Source of the DNA: an uncultured Tropicimonas sp.
GTDB lineage: Bacteria; Pseudomonadota; Alphaproteobacteria; Rhodobacterales; Rhodobacteraceae
DNA length: 64,000 nucleotides
Direction of reading: 5' to 3'
NCBI GenBank assembly: GCA_947495685.1
Contig: CANLZY010000010.1
Location: 1-64,000, forward strand
Part shown: positions 1-9,181 of the stretch, piece by piece
Layout: every line of letters begins with the position of its first letter
Position numbering within the stretch: the first letter of the stretch is position 1
Program-made: the position numbers and the translations under genes
Notes under the pieces: generated by a model
Seen by the model: only the letters and a program-made list of their open reading frames with translations
Told to the model about the DNA's origin: nothing
Databases searched by the model: none

Positions 1-1
1 G

Positions 2-316
2 GACAACTGCGCCACGCACAAGACGCCCGAGGTCAAGGCGTGGCTGGAAAAACACCCGCGCTTCAAGCTGCATTTCACACCGACGAGTGCCTCGTGGCTC
101 AACATGGTCGAACGGTTCTTCGCAGAGATAACCTCAAAGCGCATCCGGCGCGGCAGCTATACAAGCGCCGACGAGTTGGAGGCCGCGATCTACGACTACC
201 TGCTGGACCATGACGCCAAGCCGAAGCCCTTCTCCTGGACCAAAACGGCCGAAAACATCCCCGACCGAGAACGCCGCGCGCTGAACGCTCTCGATGATAT
301 CAGAGGCAACAGGTAG
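2..316 (+). pseudogene. IS630-type transposase, C-terminal part (enters from outside the window)
   Basis: The frame is open from the first codon and ends at a stop at 316, giving about 104 residues. It begins with DNCATHK and continues to TSASWLNMVERFF. In IS630/Tc1-type transposases these carry the second aspartate and the final glutamate of the DDE catalytic triad. The N-terminal DNA-binding half lies upstream of the window, so I cannot tell whether the gene is intact. The element sits 124 bases from the end of cysE, at the border of the GTA cluster. The family call is from motif reading; a close IS-family relative is possible. Confidence 0.75.
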
Positions 317-380
317 CAAGCGTCAGACTCAGAACACTAGCACAAGTTTGCCCTGGGAAAGGCGAAACCTGACCATCATC

Positions 381-399
381 GGATTTGTGCAACAAAGCC
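381..399. mobile_element. Insertion-sequence-like terminal repeat
   Basis: The bases ggatttgtgcaacaaagcc read on the other strand as ggctttgttgcacaaatcc. That resembles the terminal inverted repeats of IS5- or IS6-type elements common in Rhodobacteraceae. Only one end is seen, 65 bases after the IS630-type stop and 41 bases from the cysE stop. It may therefore belong to a second, older element. The family assignment is from memory of such ends. Confidence 0.45.
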
Positions 400-439
400 C
401 GTCCGCGCCCGTCATGAGCAACATGCCGTTGGCTTCAGC

Positions 440-1240
440 TCAATCCAACAATTGATCCATCGAAATCGACGGCTGTGAACAACCTGCCACTCCGATAATT
501 CTTGCGGGTACACCGGCGACGGTGGTGCTTTGCGGAACATCTTCAAGAACCACGGAACCAGCGGCAATGCGACTGCAACGCCCCACCCGAATGTTGCCAA
601 GAACCTTCGCTCCGGCGCCTATCATGACGCCGTCTTCGATTTTTGGGTGACGGTCGCCGTTTTCCTTGCCCGTTCCGCCCAGAGTCACTGAATGCAGCAT
701 GGACACGTTGTCGCCAACGACCGCCGTCTCCCCGATTACGATCGAATGAGCGTGGTCAATCATCACGCCTCGCCCGACTTTCGCCGCCGGATGAATATCC
801 ACGCCAAAGACCTCTGATACCCGCATCTGCATGAAGTAAGCGAGATCACTGCGTCCTTGCCGCCAGAGCCAGTGCCCCACGCGATATGCCTGAACTGCTT
901 GAAACCCCTTGTAAAAGAGTATCGGCTGAAGCAGCCGATGGCAGGCCGGGTCGCGTTCATTGGTCGCCACAAGGTCAGCTCGCGCGGCAGCACCAAGCGC
1001 AGGTTCACAAGAATAGGCTTCATCACCAATCTCGCGCAGGATCTGTTCCGACATTTCACCAGAAGCGAGCTTCAGCGAGATCCGGTATGCGAGGGCCATC
1101 TCTAACGTCTTGTGATGCAAGAGACTGGAATGAACCAGACCGCCCAACAGCGGTTCGTTGATCACTGCGCGCTCCGCCTCGGCCTTGACCCTGGTCCAGA
1201 CCGGATCCACCGCAGACAGACGGTCTTTCTTCTCCAGCAT
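440..1240 (-). CDS. cysE: Serine O-acetyltransferase
   Basis: This enzyme makes O-acetylserine from serine and acetyl-CoA, the first step of cysteine synthesis in the cytoplasm. The N-terminal helical domain contains SSLLHHKTLEMALAYRIS. The C-terminal half is a left-handed beta-helix with DIHPAAKVGRGVMIDHAHS, the segment holding catalytic Asp and His, then GDRHPKIEDGVMIGAGAKVLG. The start at 1240 has GGAAGGA eight bases upstream. A longer frame to 1315 lacks such a site, so I chose 266 residues, close to the family length of about 270. It follows the GTA cluster on the same strand, and cysE is a known neighbour of GTA clusters in this family. Confidence 0.95.
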   Translation of the reverse strand: MLEKKDRLSAVDPVWTRVKAEAERAVINEPLLGGLVHSSLLHHKTLEMALAYRISLKLASGEMSEQILREIGDEAYSCEPALGAAARADLVATNERDPACHRLLQPILFYKGFQAVQAYRVGHWLWRQGRSDLAYFMQMRVSEVFGVDIHPAAKVGRGVMIDHAHSIVIGETAVVGDNVSMLHSVTLGGTGKENGDRHPKIEDGVMIGAGAKVLGNIRVGRCSRIAAGSVVLEDVPQSTTVAGVPARIIGVAGCSQPSISMDQLLD

Positions 1241-1355
1241 CGCGCGTCCTTCCCGTTTGGTCCCAGAACTCTTTGTAGGGTCCTCGACAGGGTTATCAAA
1301 GCGAAAACCCTGCAATCACGGGCCAACTTCAGGGAACTTGAGTGGGAAATCCGCG

Positions 1356-2063
1356 CTACACCGGAAGCTCTACGCGAAAGTGATGCAGTGCCAATCGGAG
1401 CATCCCGCCTTCGAACGTTCCGCCGTTTGGAAAGAGACGAACTGGCGTCGTATCGTAGAAAGTCGTCGGTTGAGAAAGAATGCCCGTGCAGTAGGAGGGT
1501 GCTTGCAGGCTCATCCCGCTTCCAAATTTACCGGGTTCCTCTGCAATACCGAGGCTCCATGACGTCAACGATCCGGTAATTTGAGAATTGACGCGCGCGG
1601 AACACGCGAAAACCATGGAATCCTTCGGAATGTCGAGGCCGACCACTTGATCGCTACCCGGTGCGACCTCGAAATCCACATCCACTACCTCAAAGCATGC
1701 CAAGGCTCCATTTCGAGCTGACGCAATGGAATGAACAGCCCATGATCCGCTCAAGAAGGTTGCGCGCGCATGTTCGTCTACAATCCATGCGATCCAACCT
1801 TCGTGAGGGTCTATACGGATCCAACCTCCGTTGCTTGCTATCGCCAGGCCGCCATCCCAACCTGTCCACCCTGCGGCAGCCCCAGCCGGCACTGCATAAC
1901 AGTCGCCTTCCTCTGCCCCGGAAGGCGGAACCGACATGGTTCGGGACAACAGGGAAATCTGTGCAAGCCCATCCAGACGGACCAGTGCCTCATTCATGGT
2001 GACATGCTTCTGGGCTTGGCTTGCCTGAAGAAGCGGAAGTTGAAGCAAGGCTGTACTACTCAT
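1356..2063 (-). CDS. DUF2793 protein, probable GTA fibre or head-spike component
   Basis: The protein has 235 residues and opens with LPLLQASQAQKHVTMNEAL, then YAVPAGAAAGWTGWDGGLA, a pattern typical of DUF2793 proteins. The C-terminal part is beta-rich with no catalytic motif. Its start overlaps the end of the g15 gene by eight bases, so it is translated with the GTA tail genes. In R. capsulatus, DUF2793 has been linked to GTA spike proteins that bind host polysaccharide; I recall this from the literature and cannot check it here. The likely role is receptor binding or a particle appendage. Confidence 0.75.
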   Translation of the reverse strand: MSSTALLQLPLLQASQAQKHVTMNEALVRLDGLAQISLLSRTMSVPPSGAEEGDCYAVPAGAAAGWTGWDGGLAIASNGGWIRIDPHEGWIAWIVDEHARATFLSGSWAVHSIASARNGALACFEVVDVDFEVAPGSDQVVGLDIPKDSMVFACSARVNSQITGSLTSWSLGIAEEPGKFGSGMSLQAPSYCTGILSQPTTFYDTTPVRLFPNGGTFEGGMLRLALHHFRVELPV

Positions 2064-5000
2064 TGATCATGATCCTTTGAAATGGCCCGGCGCCGAAACG
2101 CTCTGAAATCTGGGCGACTTTAACCTGAAACGGAATCTGGATGACGTCGGTTTGTTGCTCCTGGACCGGGTAGAACCAAAGAGGTTCCTTCACGACGGTT
2201 TCTTTCTGAAGGACGTCGTTGACAGTAACCTGAACAAGATACCGTTCCGCTTCTTCGCCCAAGGGGATCTCGATCCCTTCCCAGCTGTCACCGTCGATCC
2301 GAGTTCTCCTGATCCAAGTGAATTCGAAGTCGCCAGCGTTCGTCCTGCTGGCGCGCAAATGGACCGGTGAATACGGCCGCAGCCCCACGGCATCAAACGA
2401 TTGGATTTCGTGCGTGAACGACGGATTGTTCAAGGCTCGATCCGCCGGCCCAATACGATAGTGCCGCTGCAAACCTCGCACTGAAGCTGACATTTCGAAC
2501 TGGGTGACGGTATCGTCCAAAATGATCACGGTGCTTCCAATTGGCCATTCATTTGGCGCCGCCGTGTCGGTTCCCAGTTGCCCGCGGAGCCGGTTACTCA
2601 AATCGTAAGTGTTTGGAGCCACCAATTCCGCTTCGGCGAACTGAAAGATCTCCCAACGACCTACACTTCCGTCACCTATCGCAACGGCATTTGCGCCGTT
2701 CAAGAGACTTTGTTCGGAGACAGACGACAAAGAACCACCACTCAAGCGAACCCGAATAGCGGCTCCACGATCTATCCGCCCTGGCGCGGCGGCCAGCAAG
2801 GGTGTTTCGGTTACGCCGATTGTTGCCTGTTGTTCGATTTCCGTAACGAACCGATAGTCGTCGTCCTCCGTCGAAGAGTACAACGCAACAGAGCCAGGCC
2901 ACGGCGTTGCGGTGACAGCAACAAATGGAGATATCGGATCCGTCGAACCAATCAACAGTGGCAAATCGAGAAACCGTGCGAACACAGGCAACGGTGCCTG
3001 CAATGGCTTCGGAATGGCGAGGTCACTAAGATCATTACCCGGAATGAACAAATCGCGTTCCACCCGTGTGGCTTGAACCGCTCTGGCAAGCCCAACGTCG
3101 ACTCGCTCAATTCGATAATCCCCAGATGCGTTGTCCTCCTCCAACCTGATGACATCACCAGGACCAATGTCCAATCGTGAGGGCGGCAACACCAACTGCA
3201 CGGTGTCTCTTGCCACGTGCGACTCCGCCAACCACCGTTCGGCAATCTTGCGGCTTTCCGGATCGGTCAGACAGATTGGGAGATCTGAGACCGAGGCCGA
3301 CGTCATCTCCGCACTTGGGAGGCTCGCCTCTGTCGTTCTGGTCTCGAAATCGCCACCAGATTGCACATAGTTGATACGCACTCGCCCGACGCTTTCCGCG
3401 ACGGGCGCTCGTACCTTTGAAATTGTGCCATCGTCGCTCGAAACCAAGTTTCCTGGGTCTATGGAGGCAGTCTCGTAGCCATTCCGACTGCGGAAATGAA
3501 TCGTTCCCTCTCTTTCAAGAGCATCAAAGCCGAACGCCAATGAAAGCGGTTGCAAGCTGCTTCTGGCACCAGCGCTTTCATCGACAGAGTAACCGCGCAC
3601 CAATCCGACGAGGCCTGAAACGTCCACTTCAGAGACACCCGAGCGATGACAGATATTCGCAACCACGGCGGCAAGGGACTCGGATGTTGTTCGACCATTC
3701 AGCCAATGTCCCCTCTGGTAGTTTCCTCCGTCACTCCAGACGTCCGTTTGCGCGGGGAAATTCGGAAAGGGCCGCGTATCCCATGCCCACACGTGAGCTC
3801 GCGACATGTCCACCATCCTGCCAGAGTAGACATCGGACGTAGGATTGTTCTGATCGTCTCCCCAAAAAAGGTGCATCGCGCGAAGATACTGAGCCTGAAT
3901 CAGGTCATCCCGCGCGCCGTTCGAATACCACGGGACATCGCTCTCAGTAGATTTTGGGTCGAGAAACTTGTTCGGTTGGTTGGTCGCCTTGTCAATCGCA
4001 GCGCACCCAAGTTCCGTGAACCAGATTGGTTTTGACTGCGGGATCCATGCCGTCGCTTCTGAAAGACGGGCACCATCAACCCTTTCGTGATGCCGATTGG
4101 ACCACCAGTTCCGGATATCCTTGTATCGATAAACCCAGGGTTCATCGTGCGCGCCATCCGAAATCGGGATTCGCGCCTGTTCGTCGCGTCCTTCGAGCGT
4201 GTCGTAGTACCAATCATAACCTTCGCCGCCTGCGACATTTGCGTAGAGGTAGTCAACGTTGTGAACCGTATCCCAAACGCTGTCCGCATGGTCCGAACCA
4301 TCGCGCCAATCCGACAAAGGCATATAATTGTCGATGCCAATGAAATCGATGTCCTGAGAAGACCACAGCGGATCCAGATTGAAGAACACATCGCCGGACC
4401 CGTCGTGCGGATGATAACCGAAGTATTCGCTCCAATCCGCAGCGTATCCGATCCTGGTTGACGTCCCGACGATCCGTCGAACATCTGCTGCCAAGGAAAC
4501 CAGTTCGTCAACCGCAGGGAACGTGTTCCCGGCCCCGCGAACGCGTGTAAGACCACGCATCTCAGAGCCAATGCAAAACGCATCAACACCACCGGCCAGC
4601 GCGCAAAGATGGGCATAGTGAAGAATGAAACGCCGAAAGGACCACTCAATCGGGCCCTGATAGTTGATTGTTTGTCCCGACACGTTGAAATCGTCGGCCT
4701 TTGCTGTGCCGAAAAAAGCCGATACTTCATCGCGTGCTCTGAAAGTACCGTCCGTGGAACCATCGAGTCCGGGAGCACGTTCAGTCGTGATCCGTCCACG
4801 CCAAGGAAACTGAGGTTGTCCAGGCTCGCCGGTCCAAGGATTGGTAAGATCATTCCCTTTCGTCTGGTCCATCAAAATGAACGGATAGAATAGCACTGAC
4901 TTCCCGGACATCCTCAGGGCGTTGATCGCTTCGCAAACCGATTGATCGGTTGGCGTACCGCCATACGCCGAACGTCCGTCCAAACGTGGCACTTCCGTCG

Positions 5001-5976
5001 CCTCATTGCGGGCAACGCCGGACACAGTCCAAGGCATCGGGCAGCCGTCGATTTCGGTTTGCTCAACCTTCGGAGCAAGGTTGCATCGACCGACACGCAG
5101 ATCGTTTCCAAACCAGGAAACTACCAAGGACACGGCTCCACAATTCGGCAACTCGGAGGTCAGATGTGTCAACGACGTTTCGAAATCCGCTTTTCCGCTT
5201 GCGGAGTTTATATTGGCGGACTTGTTCCAACCGAGTCCTGACGAGAAATGAACGGGGGTTGTCGCCAACGCATACTCGCCGGTTCCGGGAACAAGGGAGA
5301 CCCCCTTGATGACGTTTGAGAGGCTTTGAGCGTCTGCCGGCACATTCGGACCATCCGCAGCCTTCATGACCTCGAAGGAAAACTGGGGCACCCGGTTTCC
5401 AAAACGAGCAAGTTTCAGATCCTCGAAGACGACATAGGCGAGCCCCCGGTAGGCGGGAGCGTTGCCCTGCCCCTCGACGGCTTCGATCTTGGGGTCCGGC
5501 AGTTGATCTTCGCTGCCGCGATACACGCGCATATCGAGATCATCGCGATCGACTTCCATACCATCAGCCCAGATCCGCCCGATGTTCAGGATTTCTCCCT
5601 CACATAGAGCGACGGCGAGACTGACCGAATAGCTGTAGGACTTGACGGAGGCTGAACTGCCACCGCCTTTGCCTCCGGCGTCACTGGTCCGTGTGCGTTC
5701 TTTGAACAAGGTTGACCAGATAATCTGACCACCAACACGAACGCGTCCATACAATTCATTGACGGCAGTGCCTTCACTCGCCCCGGTCAATCGAAATCGT
5801 TCGATGCGACCAGTTTCAATGATCTCGCTGCCCGATCCCATCAAGCGCTGATCTACAACCCGACCAAGTGTGGCGCCGACTGCCCGTCCAATCACAGCAC
5901 TGGACAGACCGAAGGCGGTTCCGCCAAAAGCACCACCAATGGCTGCTCCGGCTGCGGAAAGAAGTATAGTCGCCAT
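2056..5976 (-). CDS. GTA megatron / host-specificity tail protein (RcGTA g15 homologue)
   Basis: This very large protein (1306 residues) forms the tip of the GTA tail and is expected to contact the recipient cell. The N-terminus has a Gly/Ala-rich hydrophobic stretch (SAAGAAIGGAFGGTAFG). The central part contains a TIM-barrel-like region (about residues 420-720) with ALAGGVDAFCIGSEMRGL, IGYAADWSEYFGYHP and KPIWFTELGC. Phage tail domains follow. Length and order fit the R. capsulatus g15 family. Its start overlaps the g14 stop as TGATG. The barrel looks like a glycoside-hydrolase fold, but activity is unproven. Confidence 0.95.
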   Translation of the reverse strand: MATILLSAAGAAIGGAFGGTAFGLSSAVIGRAVGATLGRVVDQRLMGSGSEIIETGRIERFRLTGASEGTAVNELYGRVRVGGQIIWSTLFKERTRTSDAGGKGGGSSASVKSYSYSVSLAVALCEGEILNIGRIWADGMEVDRDDLDMRVYRGSEDQLPDPKIEAVEGQGNAPAYRGLAYVVFEDLKLARFGNRVPQFSFEVMKAADGPNVPADAQSLSNVIKGVSLVPGTGEYALATTPVHFSSGLGWNKSANINSASGKADFETSLTHLTSELPNCGAVSLVVSWFGNDLRVGRCNLAPKVEQTEIDGCPMPWTVSGVARNEATEVPRLDGRSAYGGTPTDQSVCEAINALRMSGKSVLFYPFILMDQTKGNDLTNPWTGEPGQPQFPWRGRITTERAPGLDGSTDGTFRARDEVSAFFGTAKADDFNVSGQTINYQGPIEWSFRRFILHYAHLCALAGGVDAFCIGSEMRGLTRVRGAGNTFPAVDELVSLAADVRRIVGTSTRIGYAADWSEYFGYHPHDGSGDVFFNLDPLWSSQDIDFIGIDNYMPLSDWRDGSDHADSVWDTVHNVDYLYANVAGGEGYDWYYDTLEGRDEQARIPISDGAHDEPWVYRYKDIRNWWSNRHHERVDGARLSEATAWIPQSKPIWFTELGCAAIDKATNQPNKFLDPKSTESDVPWYSNGARDDLIQAQYLRAMHLFWGDDQNNPTSDVYSGRMVDMSRAHVWAWDTRPFPNFPAQTDVWSDGGNYQRGHWLNGRTTSESLAAVVANICHRSGVSEVDVSGLVGLVRGYSVDESAGARSSLQPLSLAFGFDALEREGTIHFRSRNGYETASIDPGNLVSSDDGTISKVRAPVAESVGRVRINYVQSGGDFETRTTEASLPSAEMTSASVSDLPICLTDPESRKIAERWLAESHVARDTVQLVLPPSRLDIGPGDVIRLEEDNASGDYRIERVDVGLARAVQATRVERDLFIPGNDLSDLAIPKPLQAPLPVFARFLDLPLLIGSTDPISPFVAVTATPWPGSVALYSSTEDDDYRFVTEIEQQATIGVTETPLLAAAPGRIDRGAAIRVRLSGGSLSSVSEQSLLNGANAVAIGDGSVGRWEIFQFAEAELVAPNTYDLSNRLRGQLGTDTAAPNEWPIGSTVIILDDTVTQFEMSASVRGLQRHYRIGPADRALNNPSFTHEIQSFDAVGLRPYSPVHLRASRTNAGDFEFTWIRRTRIDGDSWEGIEIPLGEEAERYLVQVTVNDVLQKETVVKEPLWFYPVQEQQTDVIQIPFQVKVAQISERFGAGPFQRIMINE

Positions 5977-6419
5977 CAGGTTGCTCCTCGTGGAAACTCA
6001 AAGACCGCAGCCACTCTGTTTCGCCATGGCATCGACAAGGGACTCTCCAGAACGCCATGTCCCTGATACGCGTGGATAAAGCTGAAGTGGCCGTTTCGGT
6101 CAGATAAAAAACCGACATGTTTGGCCACGCAACCAGCTTTCATTCGGAAGAGTAGCACGTCTCCAACGACCCATTGGTCCGTCAAGGCCCTTCGGAACAG
6201 ATGTCTCTCTGCAGCAAGCCAAAGGCGCTCCTCACCTGACGCCTCGGACCAATCGGCGGAATAGCGTGGAAGGGTTTCCGGCTCCGACCCCAGGATGGTC
6301 CGCCAGACCCCACGAATGAGCCCTAGGCAGTCGGTCCCGGATCCTTTGACCGAAGCTTGGTGGCGATATGGTGTGCCGACCCAGGATCGCGCCACCTCTA
6401 CAACATCTTTGCGCATCAT
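5976..6419 (-). CDS. GTA tail peptidase, NlpC/P60 type (RcGTA g14 homologue)
   Basis: The 147-residue protein belongs to the NlpC/P60 cysteine peptidases, which cut peptidoglycan peptides. GSGTDCLGLIRGVW at about residue 26 holds the nucleophilic Cys, AKHVGFLSD near residue 112 the catalytic His, and SFIHAY follows. In GTA and siphophage tails this protein sits at the tip and helps DNA cross the wall. Two adjacent ATGs (6419 and 6416) are possible starts. The stop overlaps the g15 start. Confidence 0.93.
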   Translation of the reverse strand: MMRKDVVEVARSWVGTPYRHQASVKGSGTDCLGLIRGVWRTILGSEPETLPRYSADWSEASGEERLWLAAERHLFRRALTDQWVVGDVLLFRMKAGCVAKHVGFLSDRNGHFSFIHAYQGHGVLESPLSMPWRNRVAAVFEFPRGAT

Positions 6420-6429
6420 CGGCCTCCAA

Positions 6430-7347
6430 TCAGATGTCGAAAGATGTGGACAGGTTCATGCTTCCGCCATCGTTTGATCGCCCTTTGCGAGGATATCCAG
6501 TCAACCAATCTTCTCCGGGAATGTGAGGAAACCCGCGAAAGTTCACAAAGTTTCGAAATTTCTTCCCACAGGTGTCCATGCGCTTGTCGCAACCGGCTAC
6601 CAGTTGAATTTTATCTCCAGGAACGATCTCGGCGCGCAAACTCTGCCACAATTCGATCCGGCGAATGTCGGCAAGGACTCGGTCCGACTTGATCGAACCG
6701 ATCAGCCCGATGCCTTTGCCTCCGATCAGCTCCAAACATCCGCGTTCAAACCAGCGTTCGGGAAACGAGGACTGAAACGGAACGTTAAAAATTCTGGCAT
6801 CTTCCACGTCAAGAATATCGGCCTGACAGGAAAATCCCAAAGATGCGGTATCAACACGGCACTTTCTGTCCCCTAACACCGCAGAGCAGTCCTTTTGATA
6901 CACGCGTCCCATGGGCTGGTTCAGGGCCTCTGCCAAACCTCTTAGTTCAGCTGAAAACCTGCCATCGGTGCGCGATACTTCCCCAAGGCTCCCTCTAAAT
7001 TGGATGGCCCGCTGGTCAGGCGACCTCCAATTCACGATCCACAGGACAACCTCTGCTCCATCAAAGCGCCCAGCGACAATATCTTCCTCTGAAATGCCCG
7101 CGTCGCTCAACGCCCCGATCATCTCGGAGTTGTTGACTGACAACCCGCTGGTTTCCTCGATCGCGCTGGCAGTAAATCCTGTACTTGCCCGAAAAAGGTC
7201 AGCATCAAACTCGATATCTTCATCATGGTCCGTGAAACCGCGCGCCCAGCCATCCGAGCGACGCAGATGCCAACAGCGGCAAATGGTTGTGCATCCGGTT
7301 TCTAAGTGCTCGAGCAGCGCTACTTTGGAATTAACATGTGTCATCAT
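6430..7347 (-). CDS. GTA tail hub protein, DUF2163 type (RcGTA g13 homologue)
   Basis: A 305-residue baseplate hub protein between the distal tail protein and the megatron. It has an N-terminal DUF2163-like part (WARGFTDHDEDIEFD) and conserved cysteines in CRCWHLRR, KDCSAVLGDRKC and GCDKRMDTCGKKF. The end reads NFRGFPHIPGEDWL. The homologous R. capsulatus hub has been described as binding an iron-sulfur cluster, which fits these cysteines; that is knowledge of the family, not something seen here. The start at 7347 overlaps the g12 stop as TGATG; a further in-frame ATG lies at 7344. Confidence 0.93.
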   Translation of the reverse strand: MMTHVNSKVALLEHLETGCTTICRCWHLRRSDGWARGFTDHDEDIEFDADLFRASTGFTASAIEETSGLSVNNSEMIGALSDAGISEEDIVAGRFDGAEVVLWIVNWRSPDQRAIQFRGSLGEVSRTDGRFSAELRGLAEALNQPMGRVYQKDCSAVLGDRKCRVDTASLGFSCQADILDVEDARIFNVPFQSSFPERWFERGCLELIGGKGIGLIGSIKSDRVLADIRRIELWQSLRAEIVPGDKIQLVAGCDKRMDTCGKKFRNFVNFRGFPHIPGEDWLTGYPRKGRSNDGGSMNLSTSFDI

Positions 7348-7979
7348 CAAACCCGCACCTCGATCACTGGCACGTCCGGAACTTCACCAGCCTGAAAGCT
7401 GACCATTGAAAGGCGGATCGACTCTGTGTCGAAGCGCACTGGAACATCAAATTCGAAGCCAGAAGTCACAACCATTCCTGGCGCTGGCGGCGCATCAAAG
7501 GAAACCGCTCCTGTTGTAGGATCTACGGTCCAGCCTGAGCTTTGCGTGATTTCTTCACCGTCGACAGCGATGATTACACTCCCGTCTACGGGTTTTCTAA
7601 TCCAACGGGTGTACGCTTCCGCTCCGGAAACATAGCTTTTGAGGAGCTGGAAAACAGTTTTCACCCCATCGCCAATGCCCAAAGTTTGATCGAGAGCCGA
7701 TATCGTTCGGGAAGAACGTGTAGATTTGAAATCTGTCCAATCTTTCCAACGGAACCCGAACAATTGTCCGCCGCGCGCCTCGAAAAACGCAACAAGCCCT
7801 TCAAGGTCATCAAGTGACCTCACGCCCAATCCAGCATCGAACCTACGCCGGGAATGGGTCCAAGGCGAATTCCGTTCTTCATGTCCATTCGCTAGGGAGA
7901 CGATTTCAGTCTTTCGTTCCGGTCCCCCGACGGAACCAAAGCTGATCGACGTCGGAAACCTGACTTCGTGAAATGACAT
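7347..7979 (-). CDS. GTA distal tail protein, DUF2460 type (RcGTA g12 homologue)
   Basis: The 210-residue protein begins MSFHEVRFPTSISFGSVGGP and contains RRRFDAGLGVRSLDDLEGLV and FGFRWKDWTDFKS, signatures of the DUF2460/TIGR02217 family of GTA and siphophage distal tail proteins. It ends DVPVIEVRV. I chose the start at 7979 because the family protein begins here; the frame to 8030 only adds a basic stretch overlapping g11. An AGAGGGG site lies about 14 bases upstream, rather far, so initiation may be coupled to g11. Confidence 0.93.
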   Translation of the reverse strand: MSFHEVRFPTSISFGSVGGPERKTEIVSLANGHEERNSPWTHSRRRFDAGLGVRSLDDLEGLVAFFEARGGQLFGFRWKDWTDFKSTRSSRTISALDQTLGIGDGVKTVFQLLKSYVSGAEAYTRWIRKPVDGSVIIAVDGEEITQSSGWTVDPTTGAVSFDAPPAPGMVVTSGFEFDVPVRFDTESIRLSMVSFQAGEVPDVPVIEVRV

Positions 7980-7998
7980 TTTTTCTGCTTTGCCCCTC

Positions 7999-8661
7999 TT
8001 AGCGGTTTCGTTGTCCACGGCCAATCGCACGGCCCATTTGGGCGGCGATTTGACTTTGACTGTGGCGGAAGCTGGTTGCGTCTGGGGTCGAGATGTTCAT
8101 GACAACCTGAACTGACTGCTTCGAGGCACCATCGCTGCGAACCCCTAACCGACCGTCTGCCCCCCTAGTCAAGGGCATGATCGCTTCTGGACCAGCCTCT
8201 CCCATCAAGCCAATTCCGCCACGCATCGGAAAACTGGTCGGAGTGGTCACCACGCCCCCCTTGGCAAAAGGCATCACCCGTCCTTGAGAAAAGCTCCCCC
8301 CATCGGCAAAGGCGGCGGCACCAATTCCCGCGATCCCGTTGGCAATCATGTCGCCGAATTGGCTGACAACTGGGCGCATGGCGGCCGAATAGGTTGCGTT
8401 AACGATCGATTGGGCTACCGTGCTCAAGGCGTCAGAGGCCTTCATTCCGTCAAAGACTAGCCCGTCAAAGGCGCGCCTTAGCCCCCCCCCGATGCCTGAC
8501 GAAAGCCTCCCCACGCTGGCGGTGGTTGTCACCGCGTCTGACTGCATTTTTCGCAATTCCGATCCAAACGTGGCTACCATGCTCCCGGCTGAGTCCAAAC
8601 TGGCTTCAAGTGCATCGAAACGCTCATCAACGCTGTCAGTCATCCCTGTCTCAAAGGCCAT
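7999..8661 (-). CDS. GTA tail tape-measure protein (RcGTA g11 homologue)
   Basis: The tape-measure protein sets tail length. At 220 residues it is very short compared with phage tape measures but matches the GTA family. The first 60 residues are helical and polar; a Gly/Ala-rich stretch follows (ANGIAGIGAAAFADGGSFSQG), then FAKGGVVTTPTSFPMRGGIGLMGEAGPEAIMPL. The last motif is common near the ends of tape-measure proteins. The start overlaps the g10.1 stop. A run of nine G on the coding strand (8482-8490) encodes part of GIGGGLRR. Confidence 0.93.
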   Translation of the reverse strand: MAFETGMTDSVDERFDALEASLDSAGSMVATFGSELRKMQSDAVTTTASVGRLSSGIGGGLRRAFDGLVFDGMKASDALSTVAQSIVNATYSAAMRPVVSQFGDMIANGIAGIGAAAFADGGSFSQGRVMPFAKGGVVTTPTSFPMRGGIGLMGEAGPEAIMPLTRGADGRLGVRSDGASKQSVQVVMNISTPDATSFRHSQSQIAAQMGRAIGRGQRNR

Positions 8662-8848
8662 TTGTTTTCCCCTTGTTCACATCGGGATAGGCGCGCGCCA
8701 ACTCACCAAGGCGCGCACGTGTCAGAGGTGGCGACGAGGCTTCGAGGCCGAGTGTGACCAGGAACTCCGCCGGGGTAAGTTTCCAGAATGCATCTGGGCT
8801 CAAGCCGGCCACCTTGAAGGCCACTCGCATCAATCCAGCCCAATCCAT
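8651..8848 (-). CDS. GTA tail assembly chaperone-like protein (RcGTA g10.1 / rcc01693 family)
   Basis: A 65-residue protein beginning MDWAGLMRVAFKVAGLSPD, with FWKLTPAEFLVTLG, typical of the small rcc01693 family between g10 and g11. In siphophages this slot encodes chaperones that coat the tape measure during tail assembly. The ATG at 8848 forms TGATG with the g10 stop; a GTG at 8851 is also possible. No frameshift signal joining it to g10 is evident. Confidence 0.88.
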   Translation of the reverse strand: MDWAGLMRVAFKVAGLSPDAFWKLTPAEFLVTLGLEASSPPLTRARLGELARAYPDVNKGKTNGL

Positions 8849-9177
8849 CACTTCGCACCCCCTGACGAATTCATGTCGAAGGCGCGAACAAGCAGCGTCG
8901 CGGCCGCCTGAGCCGCACGAACGGGTCCGCCCTCGATATCAACAGTCAACAGATCGGTCGCCGTGCCGATCCATCCCCCGCCTCGCAATCCTGCCAGAAC
9001 CAGAGCCAAGACATCTCGCGCGCGAAACCGTCCGCTTTCGAACCTTTCGATCAAATCGATAAGCGATCCGTCTTCCAACTCACTTTCAAGTTCCGCCAAG
9101 ACCCCTAGGGTCAGTTTGCAGGTATGCGGCCTGCCATCGAGGCAGAGCACCACTTCTCCGGTCCAGGGATTGGCCAT
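8848..9177 (-). CDS. GTA tail assembly protein (RcGTA g10 homologue)
   Basis: The 109-residue protein has NPWTGEVVLCLDGRPHTCKL, then LGVLAELESELEDGSLIDLIERFESG and VLALVLAGLRGGG. This matches the GTA gp10 / Phage_TAC family, thought to be tail assembly chaperones. It sits between the tail tube gene g9 (4 bases away) and g10.1 (overlapping), the canonical order. Confidence 0.92.
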   Translation of the reverse strand: MANPWTGEVVLCLDGRPHTCKLTLGVLAELESELEDGSLIDLIERFESGRFRARDVLALVLAGLRGGGWIGTATDLLTVDIEGGPVRAAQAAATLLVRAFDMNSSGGAK

Positions 9178-9181
9178 GATT

